From: an uncultured Alphaproteobacteria bacterium
GTDB lineage: Bacteria > Pseudomonadota > Alphaproteobacteria > Methylaequorales > Methylaequoraceae
Assembly (NCBI GenBank): GCA_902579395.1
Contig: CACHGK010000004.1
Location: 30,001 to 94,000 of the forward strand
Direction: 5' to 3'
Length of the DNA stretch: 64,000 nt
How positions within the stretch are numbered: position 1 is the stretch's first letter; every line of letters starts with the position of its first letter. The notes below the pieces were generated by a model, which saw nothing but the letters and a program-made list of their open reading frames with translations, had not been told where the DNA came from and searched no databases. This document shows positions 1-8,771 of the stretch, piece by piece. A program made the position numbers and the translations under genes.

Positions 1-1418
<1,418 letters not shown>

Positions 1419-1456
1419 TTATTGAAATTCTCGAACTTTTTTTATACACTTAAGCT

Positions 1457-1604
1457 AAACTATAATTTTATGGTCCGGTGGTTATGGCGAGGGGAGAACA
1501 CCCGATTCCATTCCGAACTCGGTCGTGAAAACCCTCAGCGCCGATGGTACTTTGTCTTAAGGCACGGGAGAGTAGGTCATTGCCGGGCCTTAAAATTATA
1601 GTTT
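1457..1604 (+). other. 5S rRNA processing stalk (14-bp perfect inverted repeat)
   Basis: The bases at 1457-1470 (AAACTATAATTTTA) are the exact reverse complement of 1591-1604 and sit immediately outside helix I of 5S rRNA. In the transcript they would extend the 7-bp helix I into a stem of about 21 bp. Known pre-rRNA biology makes this a likely RNase III or RNase E processing stem; that use is inferred. Confidence 0.7.
1471..1590 (+). rRNA. rrf: 5S ribosomal RNA
   Basis: The gene is about 120 nt long, lies about 50 nt downstream of 23S, and has the canonical 5S core CCATTCCGAACTCGG near 1507-1521. Helix I pairs GGTCCGG (1472-1478) with CCGGGCC (1583-1589), with one G-U pair. The order 23S-5S is undisturbed, unlike Pelagibacter genomes in which a variable island lies between the two. 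Confidence 0.95.
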
Positions 1605-1613
1605 GGGTGTTGA

Positions 1614-1690
<77 letters not shown>

Positions 1691-1710
1691 AACATTTATT
1701 CATTCAATTT

Positions 1711-3273
1711 ATGGAAAGACTTCATTACCAAACAATCATATCGTCGATAGCTTTATATTTAGTTCCATTTTTCGGGTTTCTTAATTCTAAAAACTTACCT
1801 CAGATATCTACTATAGAACTTTGGCATTTTTCTATTTTTATTTTTGCACTTTTTATTGCGGTAACCGGATCAATTTTTTTGATCTTTTATTTAATAAAGA
1901 TCTTAAGATTCAAAATAAATGAAATATATCTTTCAGCTTTTATAAGCTTTTATACGCTGTTTTTAATAAAACCAGTATTTGACTTTATCTATAATTTAAA
2001 TCTTCTTGATGATAATGTTTTAATTTTAACATTGCTTATTTTGATAATCTATAATTTAACCTTGATAATTATAATATTTAAAAATTACAATTTTTTTATT
2101 TTTGTAAGAAGATTTTTTTTTATATTTTCTCTGTTTCTCATCCTTAATTCACTTTTAGGTTTGTTAAAAAGTGATATTGATTTTACAAAGAAAACTGAAC
2201 CACAAAAAAAAGAATCGGTAGTTTTCAATCAAAAAGTTCATCATCACAATGCCAATATTTATTTTGTTATTATGGATGAAATGATCTCATTCGATTTAGC
2301 CGAACATATGGGTATTTTGATAAAAGATAAAGAGATAAGTAAATTTAATAAATTAAAATTAAATTATATTTCTAATTCAATTTCGAGTTATTCAGGAACA
2401 CATTATACAATTACATCAATACTAAAAATCGATAAAATTTTTAGTAAAGATGGAAAAATTAAAACAGGTGGTCTTTATCCAGCTCTCTTGAATCAAAAAA
2501 CAATGAATATCCCACTTGTAGATTTTTTAAATGAAAAAGGTTATGAGTTTTATTTTGTAGGAAACTATGCACATACATGCAATGAGTTTCCTGAACAGAA
2601 ATGGAAATGTATTTCAAAATCCAATTACAGAAATTTTCTAAAACTTTCTAAAGTAATATACTATTATTTTTCTTTTAATTTGCTTGAAATCTTTGATTAC
2701 AGGTCATTATTAAAAAATTTTTTCAATAATTATGATGTTTTTTACGAGGGTGGGCAAAGAAATCTAAAATATTTTTTGAATGAAATAGAAAATAATAAAG
2801 GGTTAGTAAATAAAAATAATAATTTTTTTATGATTCACCAATTATCTCCCCATACACCATTTACAGTTGATGAGAATTGTAACGAAGTAAGTTATAAAAA
2901 GTTTGGAGGTAAAATTTATGAGGAGGTCTATGACGGATATAAAGCCTCTTATCAATGTGTTTTAAAAGAAATTAAACAATTTATGAATTATATAAATAAA
3001 AATGATCCTAATTCTATTGTTGTGATTCAGGGCGATCATGGAACCTACATTTCTGATCGACCAGAGTTAACTTTTGATAGAGGGTTGTTTAGGGCAAAAA
3101 TATTTAATGCAATATATTCTCCAAAAAAATGCGAGAATCAGATATATTCATCTAATACAAGTATTAACAGTATTAGGTTTGTTTTGAACTGTGCTTTTAA
3201 TTCAAATTTTGAGTATCTAAATAAAACTCACTCCATTGTTACTGACAATGGAATCGAAGAAAAAAACTATTGA
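1711..3273 (+). CDS. membrane-anchored sulfatase/phosphotransferase-fold protein
   Basis: 520 aa. About five hydrophobic segments span residues 5-150, followed by a soluble alkaline-phosphatase-superfamily domain. Visible motifs are VIMDEM (185-190, first metal-binding strand), SGTH (228-231, where the nucleophile would lie), PHTP (about 380-383) and GDHG (441-444, second metal site). The plan is that of LTA synthase and phosphoethanolamine transferases, so it may move a phospho-alcohol onto a surface glycan or lipid; the substrate is unknown. I chose the ATG at 1711 because the longer frame from 1603 runs through the tRNA. No Shine-Dalgarno is visible, and transcription may continue from the rRNA operon. 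The stop overlaps the convergent gene by 7 bp. Confidence 0.8.
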   Translation: MERLHYQTIISSIALYLVPFFGFLNSKNLPQISTIELWHFSIFIFALFIAVTGSIFLIFYLIKILRFKINEIYLSAFISFYTLFLIKPVFDFIYNLNLLDDNVLILTLLILIIYNLTLIIIIFKNYNFFIFVRRFFFIFSLFLILNSLLGLLKSDIDFTKKTEPQKKESVVFNQKVHHHNANIYFVIMDEMISFDLAEHMGILIKDKEISKFNKLKLNYISNSISSYSGTHYTITSILKIDKIFSKDGKIKTGGLYPALLNQKTMNIPLVDFLNEKGYEFYFVGNYAHTCNEFPEQKWKCISKSNYRNFLKLSKVIYYYFSFNLLEIFDYRSLLKNFFNNYDVFYEGGQRNLKYFLNEIENNKGLVNKNNNFFMIHQLSPHTPFTVDENCNEVSYKKFGGKIYEEVYDGYKASYQCVLKEIKQFMNYINKNDPNSIVVIQGDHGTYISDRPELTFDRGLFRAKIFNAIYSPKKCENQIYSSNTSINSIRFVLNCAFNSNFEYLNKTHSIVTDNGIEEKNY

Positions 3274-4610
3274 TTGATTATTTCGTTTATTATTATTTGA
3301 GCTAAAATTTTGTTACCATATTCTGATAGATGCCCTCCGTTTCTGCCATACATAAAAAAATCTTCAAAATTTTCTCTATTAAATTTTTCTTCAAAATTTA
3401 AGTAAGAAATATCTGCTTCAGTTATTCTTTTTTGAATTTTTTTGAATCTCTTTGAGGAGCTCAAATTATTTTCTTTTGAAGAAAAATCATATGCATAGGG
3501 GATATTTATAAAAAAAAAATTAATTTTTCTTTGTTCTGCAAGTTTGGCTGAATTACTAATTAATTTATGAAAAAGTTCCCAATCATGTTTTTCAACTGAA
3601 TTACTTCTTGTTATACCTAAAATTTTTCGAATATTCGTTAATTTAATTATATCATAAACTTTATTTTTATTCATCATTCTAGATATTGAGGATTTCTGTG
3701 CTTCTTCTTTGAATTTTTCGAAATTTTCATCAAAGTAATTCACAAAAATTTTTTCTATCTCATTGTCCTTAGATATTAGATTTTGTGTAAATTTTTTATC
3801 ATCCAAATATTTACTTAAAAATTTAGAACTCTTTTCTTCATTTAGATCCTCATAATCATTTGCGTCACTATTCAAATAAAATATATATTTTGGGTTTGAG
3901 ACTTCGATATACTCTAGCAATGTTGCATAGTTTTTTAAAGTTCCGTTCCCTCCAATTCCTAAGTTAATAACTTTCCCAAATTTTTTTCTTATAATATCTG
4001 GAAAATTTTTTTCATTGGGCAAGGTTCCTAATGTAAAGGAGTCACCAATCAACAATACAGATTTCCCTTCTAAATCCCAAACATTGTCCGGGTTATTAAA
4101 CCCATATCGATCCGTTTTATATGTATAAAATTGACCACTTTCTTTGCTACCAACTGTAATTGTATTAGGTATAAAACCTAACGGCATTAATTCTTTTGAG
4201 TCAAAATAATCCGGGTCAATCCTAAAAAATGGAAATGCTTTGGTTGATGAATTAAGTTCTGATAAAAAATCAACTATATTTTGAGGGTTGTATTCTAATT
4301 GATTAATTTTAGCTGCTCTTTCTTGATTACTTTTTTTGTCAATAATTTTAAAAGTAATAAAAGTCTCATATGAAAGAAAAGTTAAAAATACTGAGAAAAA
4401 AGTTATTAATCCAATAATTTTCGTTTCTTTAGATTTTATAAATGACATTCCAAGAATAATTGAGAAAATTATAAGGATTGGCAAAGTGTAAAAGAGAAAA
4501 GTATCAAGTAAATTAAGCCCATCTAATTGTTTTTTAATGGTAACCAAGACTGCCAGAAAAAAAATAAGATACTTGATTATGTTAAAGATGGTTCTAAGAT
4601 TTTCATTCAT
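3267..4610 (-). CDS. SGNH/GDSL-type hydrolase with N-terminal membrane helices
   Basis: 447 aa. Three hydrophobic helices occupy roughly residues 10-27, 35-56 and 64-82. The following domain shows SGNH blocks: GDSF with candidate nucleophile S191, NLGIGGNG (216-223), a YLNSDAND segment near 246-252 and a C-terminal GGHLSEYG near residue 428 supplying the His. Family members act as O-acetyl esterases or acyl-modifying enzymes on surface polysaccharides. Its ATG lies against the stop codon of a decayed carbamoyltransferase fragment (TAATGAATG), so it was once translationally coupled to a carbamoyltransferase gene. That neighbourhood (SxtJ, DUF5989, carbamoyltransferase, SGNH hydrolase) is common. 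Confidence 0.8.
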   Translation of the reverse strand: MNENLRTIFNIIKYLIFFLAVLVTIKKQLDGLNLLDTFLFYTLPILIIFSIILGMSFIKSKETKIIGLITFFSVFLTFLSYETFITFKIIDKKSNQERAAKINQLEYNPQNIVDFLSELNSSTKAFPFFRIDPDYFDSKELMPLGFIPNTITVGSKESGQFYTYKTDRYGFNNPDNVWDLEGKSVLLIGDSFTLGTLPNEKNFPDIIRKKFGKVINLGIGGNGTLKNYATLLEYIEVSNPKYIFYLNSDANDYEDLNEEKSSKFLSKYLDDKKFTQNLISKDNEIEKIFVNYFDENFEKFKEEAQKSSISRMMNKNKVYDIIKLTNIRKILGITRSNSVEKHDWELFHKLISNSAKLAEQRKINFFFINIPYAYDFSSKENNLSSSKRFKKIQKRITEADISYLNFEEKFNRENFEDFFMYGRNGGHLSEYGNKILAQIIINEIINQ

Positions 4611-4773
4611 TAATCTAATTCAGCATCATTTTAATATTTGTCTTTATCGTAGTTAAGGTTTTGGTCGTTTTTTTAAATAAAATTTCCTATAACTAAATAT
4701 CTATATCAGTCTCATAAAGCAATATAGAGAACTTAAGAAGTATAAACAATTAGATCATTTTATATCTGAAGTA
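4611..4773 (-). pseudogene. relic of the 3' end of a carbamoyltransferase gene
   Basis: The non-coding gap repeats, in degenerate form, the last roughly 190 bp of the intact carbamoyltransferase gene beside it (4774 to about 4965). Shared stretches include TATTTGTCTTTAT and AAATTTCCTATAACTAAA, then ATATCAGT, ATAAAGCAAT, CAAACAATT and GAAGTATT in the same order, separated by small deletions. Its own stop touches the start of the SGNH gene. It appears to be the surviving tail of an older carbamoyltransferase copy that was replaced. Confidence 0.85.
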
Positions 4774-6600
4774 TTAATCCAATGCAAATTCATTTTTATA
4801 TTTGTCTTTATTGTAGCTAGAGTTTTGATCACTTTTTTTTAAAATAAAATTTCCTATAACTAAAATATCCATATCAGTTCCCATAAAGCAATTGAATGCA
4901 TCTTCTGGGGTGCAAACAATTGGTTCGCCTCTTATATTAAATGAAGTATTGATAATCATTGGACAGTTAGTTTTTTTCTTAAATTCTTTTATGAGCTTAT
5001 AAAATAATATATTAGAGTTTTTACTAACTGTTTGAATCCTGGAAGTAAAATCAACATGTGTCACAGCTGACACCTTTGATATTTTATTATCATTTATTTT
5101 AAAAGCATCAACATTTCTTCTTTTATATCTATGCTCATCTAATATGTTTGCAACAAAAAGCATATATCGTGATTCTGATTTAAGATTGAACCATTTGTTT
5201 TGATCTTCTTTTAAAACAGCCGGTGCAAAAGGTCTAAAACTTTCTCTAAATTTTATTTTTAAATTAATAATTTTTTGCATTTTGTGATCTCGAGGGTCTG
5301 CAATAATAGAGCGTGAACCAAGTGCTCTTGGCCCAAACTCCATTTTACCTTGGTACCATCCAATAACTTTTTTTTGGGTTAAAAAATTTACGGTTTTTTC
5401 TAAAATTTCAGTTGTAGAAAATTTTGTATATTTTGCATCTAACCCCTTAAGGAAAGATTCAATTTCATCATCATCATACTTAGGCCCTAATAAAGATCCT
5501 TTCATGGCATCGTTTTTAAAAATTATTCTTTTTTTTTTAAATTCATGATGCCAAAGTGCTAATGCTGACCCAATTGAGGCTCCCGCATCACCAGAAGCTG
5601 GTTGAACCCAAATATTTTTAAACTTTTTGTCTTCAATTATTTTACCATTAGCCACGCAATTTAGCCCAACACCACCTGCAATACAAAGATTTTTAAATCT
5701 ATATTCTTCATACAATTTTCTCGTGATTAGTAAGATAACTTCTTCAACCACAAATTGTATCGAAGCTGCAATATCTGCGTGTTTTTTATTTAACTTTTCA
5801 GTATTAGCTTTCCTTGTTTTTAAGTTGAATAAATTTTCAAAATTTTCATTTATCATTTTCAGTCCAGTCATATAATTGAAAAACTTTTGATTAAGTTTAA
5901 AAGAACCATCATTATTAAGTTTTATTAAATTATCAAAGATTAAATTTTTATATTTTGGTTTTCCATATGGAGCAAGACCCATAACTTTATATTCACCACT
6001 ATTGACTTTAAAGCCCAAAAAATAAGTAAATGCCGAATAAAGTAATCCTAAAGAATGAGGGAAATGTATTTCTTTTTTAATATCAAGTTTATTTTTATGA
6101 CCAATTGCTATACTAGTTGTAGCCCATTCACCAACTCCATCGATGGTTAGTACAACTGCTTCTTTATAGGGAGAAGGATAAAAAGCACTAGCAGCATGAC
6201 TAAAATGATGTTCTGAAAAAAAAATTTTATCTTCATTAAAATTTTTATCAAAAGATTGAATATTCTTATTAAGTAACTTTTTTAAAAAAAGTTTTTCTTT
6301 GATCCATATAGGTAAAGATTTCTTAAAAGATTTAAAACCGAATGGGATATTGTATAGATACGTCTCTAATAATCTTTCAAATTTTAAAAGTGGCTTATCA
6401 TAGAAAGTTACATAATCAATATCTGATATTTTGATCTTAGCATTTGATAATATTGAACTAATAGAAAGAAAAGGGAAAGACGGATCATGTTTTTTTCTGC
6501 TGAACCTTTCTTCTTGACATGCATATATTATTTCACCGTTATCTATAAGAGCTGCCGCACTATCATGATAAAAACAAGATAACCCTAGAATTTTTGTCAT
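4774..6600 (-). CDS. carbamoyltransferase (NodU/CmcH/TobZ family)
   Basis: 608 aa, full family length. The N-terminal Kae1-like domain starts GLSCFYHDSAAALIDNGEI, followed by QEERFSRKKHD and the HHFSHAASAFYPSP metal-site region; the TIDGVGEWATTSI strand follows. The C-terminal YrdC-like domain has GWYQGKMEFGPRALGSRSI and FRPFAPAVL. The family uses carbamoyl phosphate and ATP to carbamoylate sugar hydroxyls, so it probably decorates a surface glycan. It starts directly after the stop of the 49-aa DUF5989 gene (6601) and belongs to the sxtJ-DUF5989-carbamoyltransferase module. This copy is the incoming one; the tail of another copy lies just beyond its stop. Confidence 0.93.
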   Translation of the reverse strand: MTKILGLSCFYHDSAAALIDNGEIIYACQEERFSRKKHDPSFPFLSISSILSNAKIKISDIDYVTFYDKPLLKFERLLETYLYNIPFGFKSFKKSLPIWIKEKLFLKKLLNKNIQSFDKNFNEDKIFFSEHHFSHAASAFYPSPYKEAVVLTIDGVGEWATTSIAIGHKNKLDIKKEIHFPHSLGLLYSAFTYFLGFKVNSGEYKVMGLAPYGKPKYKNLIFDNLIKLNNDGSFKLNQKFFNYMTGLKMINENFENLFNLKTRKANTEKLNKKHADIAASIQFVVEEVILLITRKLYEEYRFKNLCIAGGVGLNCVANGKIIEDKKFKNIWVQPASGDAGASIGSALALWHHEFKKKRIIFKNDAMKGSLLGPKYDDDEIESFLKGLDAKYTKFSTTEILEKTVNFLTQKKVIGWYQGKMEFGPRALGSRSIIADPRDHKMQKIINLKIKFRESFRPFAPAVLKEDQNKWFNLKSESRYMLFVANILDEHRYKRRNVDAFKINDNKISKVSAVTHVDFTSRIQTVSKNSNILFYKLIKEFKKKTNCPMIINTSFNIRGEPIVCTPEDAFNCFMGTDMDILVIGNFILKKSDQNSSYNKDKYKNEFALD

Positions 6601-6750
6601 TTAAAATAGAGTATATATAAAGGGAGCTACAGCTGAACCCTGAGTTATTGTTATTAGAAAACCGAGTACAATAGCTACAACCATTATTGGAATTAACCAA
6701 AATTTCTTTCGAATTTTTAAATATGCAAAGAACTCTTTTAGAAATGACAT
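6601..6750 (-). CDS. small membrane protein, DUF5989 family
   Basis: 49 aa: basic N-terminus (MSFLKEFFAYLKIRKKFW) and one transmembrane helix ending in GFLITITQGSAVAPFIYTLF. Length and sequence fit the DUF5989 proteins found between SxtJ-like and carbamoyltransferase genes. The ATG at 6750 follows the sxtJ stop by one base, and its own stop abuts the carbamoyltransferase ATG. Function is unknown; the constant gene order suggests a membrane partner of the carbamoyltransferase. Confidence 0.85.
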   Translation of the reverse strand: MSFLKEFFAYLKIRKKFWLIPIMVVAIVLGFLITITQGSAVAPFIYTLF

Positions 6751-6751
6751 T

Positions 6752-7150
6752 TTAAAACTGATTTTTTAAAGACTGCATGTCATTCTTTCTGACAACCCAA
6801 GTTGAAGAGTCTTTAAATTTTAAATTTAATGAATCTCTATTAACTGCTTTAAGGATAAATCCAATAGGAATAAACAAAAAAATATAAAAAATAAACATGA
6901 ATATTGGGGTAGTAATATACCCTAATAAATATCCGAATTTAATCCACATTTTATTAGGTAATGAAAAAATCATTGGAACAGTAACAGAAATTAATAATAA
7001 AAAAATAGATAAAAAAAGAAATAAATAATTGGGACTTTTATATGAAATGCAAGGATAAACTGATATAATCAAAAAAACTAAGGTAAATAGCAATCCAAAT
7101 TCAGTATTTGATCTTTTGGTTGGTTCTATTTTCTTTTTCTCAAATTTCAT
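6752..7150 (-). CDS. SxtJ-family membrane protein
   Basis: 132 aa with a charged N-terminus (KKKIEPTKRSNTEFG), two pairs of hydrophobic helices (about 18-38 and 42-66, then 70-102), a PIGFILKAVNRD segment after the last helix and a C-terminal charged tail. This matches the SxtJ family, named from saxitoxin clusters but widespread next to carbamoyltransferases. It is the first gene of the intact three-gene module. The first roughly 55 bp of a second sxtJ copy survive as a relic at 8461-8517. Confidence 0.82.
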   Translation of the reverse strand: MKFEKKKIEPTKRSNTEFGLLFTLVFLIISVYPCISYKSPNYLFLFLSIFLLLISVTVPMIFSLPNKMWIKFGYLLGYITTPIFMFIFYIFLFIPIGFILKAVNRDSLNLKFKDSSTWVVRKNDMQSLKNQF

Positions 7151-7163
7151 AATTTATTAAAAA

Positions 7164-7308
7164 TTAAAGGTTTCTGGATACCTTCCTGAACAAATACTTT
7201 TTTTCATCAAAAAAAAGACTTACTAATGTTATGATAAAGGCAATAGTTCATGTTAACATTTGTATTATTAAAAAAAAGGGATGGTGGAATGAATACTATT
7301 AACCTCAT
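7164..7308 (-). pseudogene. decayed copy of the 61-aa small membrane protein gene
   Basis: Reading the minus strand gives a C-terminal half matching the intact protein at 8529-8714: AFIITLVSLFFD followed by KKYLFRKV, against AFIVTVLSLFFD and IKYIFKKL in the intact copy. The relic has an in-frame TGA after QMLT and lacks about 40 bp of the N-terminal half, breaking the frame. An open frame across 7207-7404 is a chance join of two relics, not a gene. Confidence 0.8.
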
Positions 7309-7365
7309 ATATAAAAATAGTATATTAAATATCAAAGAATAGTAAATATAAAAAATAAAGCAGCC

Positions 7366-7445
7366 CGAATCTGTAAAAATTTTAATTAAATCAGCTTTTG
7401 TCATTCTTACACGGTGAATTGAAAGTCTTCCTATAATTACTCTTT
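7366..7445 (-). pseudogene. relic of the 3' end of a phosphonoacetaldehyde reductase gene
   Basis: Minus-strand translation gives GRLS, then MTKADLIKIF, matching ERLSNHPVKMNKADLIKIF at the C-terminus of the reductase encoded at 8772-9887. The stop codon TAG of the intact gene corresponds to TCG here, and the sequence after it also aligns. Only the last 25 or so codons remain. It shows that the incoming block came from a locus where this reductase gene also preceded sxtJ. Confidence 0.8.
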
Positions 7446-7514
7446 TTATTAGTAATGAGTTGCACTAAGTTTAAAAAACATTGATAAAGATTAATATGTA
7501 TTTACCTTGTAAAA

Positions 7515-8456
7515 ATGAAAAAAATTATACTGATAAACCCTAAAAATAAGAAAAAGTTATCCCGTAAAGACTTATCTAAATTTAAAAGTTTCTCAAATAT
7601 TTATGATTTATTCATCCCAGATGAATCTAATATTACAAATATACAAAGTGATTTTTACAATGATGTAAAATTCCCTAATTATGAAGATATAGAGGATTTT
7701 GGAACTCTTTTAGATAAAGCTGAAAGATCAATATTTGCTAAATTACTTGATAATGAAATTCCAATAGGTGCAACAGTTTTAGAGGCAGGGTGCGGAACAG
7801 GTCAATTAAGTATTTTCCTTAGTAGGTATAATAGACAAATTTATGGTATTGATATATCCAAGGGATCCCTTGTTGAAGCAAAAAAATTTATCACAAAAAA
7901 TTCAATTAAAAATGTAACTTTATATAGAATGAATATTTTTAATCATTGTTTTGTTGAAAACACATTTGATGTCGTTATATCTAATGGAGTTCTTCATCAT
8001 ACTCATAATGCAAAAAAAGCATTTATAAACCTTAGTAAAATTTTAAAAGAAAATGGGATAATAGTTATAGGTTTATACCATAAATATGGAAGAATTTTTC
8101 ACAATTTGAGAAAAATTTTAATAAGAAAGTTTGGAAGTAATTTTGATATTTTAGATAAAAAATTACGTGAAAATTTATCTTCAAAAAAAACATACGCTTG
8201 GTATAAAGATCAATATGAAAATCCATCTGAAAGCCTGCATACCTTCAAAGAAGTTATTGGATGGTTTAAAGAAAATAATATAGAATATTTATCTTCTATT
8301 CCATTTGACTATGTTTCGAGTGAAAAATTATTCTCAAAGAAAAAATTGCGAAGTAGTTTTGAGTATTTATTAGAAGAATTTCTTCTAACATTTAATTCTA
8401 GACAAATCTATGAAGGGGGATTTTTTATAGTAGTTGGAAAGAAAGTTAGTAAGTAG
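7515..8456 (+). CDS. class I SAM-dependent methyltransferase
   Basis: 313 aa. SAM-binding motif I is VLEAGCGTGQ (88-97), motif II GIDIS (111-115), and the post-motif strand is VVISNGVLHHTH. A long C-terminal part (about 180-313) without a recognised domain follows. The substrate is unknown. It is the only plus-strand gene inside an otherwise minus-strand region of about 10 kb and sits between the two copies of a 0.4-kb direct repeat. Its stop lies five bases from the sxtJ stub, exactly at the recombination junction, so it arrived with the replaced block. The N-terminal 60 residues are lysine-rich and unplaced. Confidence 0.82.
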   Translation: MKKIILINPKNKKKLSRKDLSKFKSFSNIYDLFIPDESNITNIQSDFYNDVKFPNYEDIEDFGTLLDKAERSIFAKLLDNEIPIGATVLEAGCGTGQLSIFLSRYNRQIYGIDISKGSLVEAKKFITKNSIKNVTLYRMNIFNHCFVENTFDVVISNGVLHHTHNAKKAFINLSKILKENGIIVIGLYHKYGRIFHNLRKILIRKFGSNFDILDKKLRENLSSKKTYAWYKDQYENPSESLHTFKEVIGWFKENNIEYLSSIPFDYVSSEKLFSKKKLRSSFEYLLEEFLLTFNSRQIYEGGFFIVVGKKVSK

Positions 8457-8460
8457 TTAA

Positions 8461-8517
8461 TTCCTAATGCAGTATTTGATTTTTAGTTGGGTCTATTTTC
8501 TTATTTTTAAATTTTAT
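8461..8517 (-). pseudogene. 5' stub of a second sxtJ gene
   Basis: The minus strand aligns with the first 17 codons of the intact sxtJ at 7150: AAGAAAATAGA, CCAAC and ATCAAATACTG blocks are shared in order. The start codon has become ATA, one base is deleted after about 35 bp, and homology stops abruptly at the methyltransferase gene end. It lies directly after the intact small membrane gene at 8529. Confidence 0.8.
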
Positions 8518-8528
8518 ATTCTTGAATG

Positions 8529-8714
8529 TTAAAGTTTTCTAAATAACTTTTTGAAAATATATTTTATTTTATCAAAAAATAGGCTTAGCACCGTTACTAT
8601 AAAGGCAAAAGCTCCTGCTATCATTTGTAAAATAAAAGTAAGAACTCCTCCGTCAAGGTAGGCATTTGCATTTTCAAAATAAAGAAATAGAGAAATGAAA
8701 ACTATGTACTTCAT
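8529..8714 (-). CDS. small exported or membrane protein
   Basis: 61 aa. A hydrophobic signal-like N-terminus (MKYIVFISLFLYFENANA) with a possible cleavage after ANA is followed by YLDGGVLTFILQ, one transmembrane helix and a basic tail IKYIFKKLFRKL. It resembles small proteins with a YLDPGTGS-LLQ pattern that often lie next to carbamoyltransferase or phosphodiesterase genes; function unknown. It is transcribed with the phosphonate operon, 57 bp after the reductase gene. A decayed second copy at 7164-7308 shows that its position between reductase and sxtJ is conserved between two source genomes. Confidence 0.65.
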   Translation of the reverse strand: MKYIVFISLFLYFENANAYLDGGVLTFILQMIAGAFAFIVTVLSLFFDKIKYIFKKLFRKL

Positions 8715-8771
8715 ATATTAAAGTTACTATATTGAGTATTAATGTATAGTAAATATAAAAATTATGCAGTC

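Larger units (their letters stand above)
7091..7450 (-). repeat. direct repeat copy A (partner 8461-8870)
   Basis: This stretch repeats 8461-8870 in the same orientation. In minus-strand order it holds the 3' end of the reductase gene, the small membrane protein gene and the start of sxtJ. Here the reductase end and small gene are decayed and sxtJ is intact; in the partner the first two are intact and sxtJ is a stub. Copy A lacks about 40 bp in the small gene. The two copies flank the plus-strand methyltransferase gene. Confidence 0.85.

Noticed and set aside
3234..3252. Hairpin CCATTGT-TACTG-ACAATGG near the end of the sulfatase gene
   Set aside because: It lies in coding sequence, is not followed by a T run on either strand, and encodes ordinary codons; not a convincing terminator.
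7207..7404. 65-codon minus-strand open frame
   Set aside because: It is a chance join of the relic reductase end and the relic small membrane gene in changing frames.
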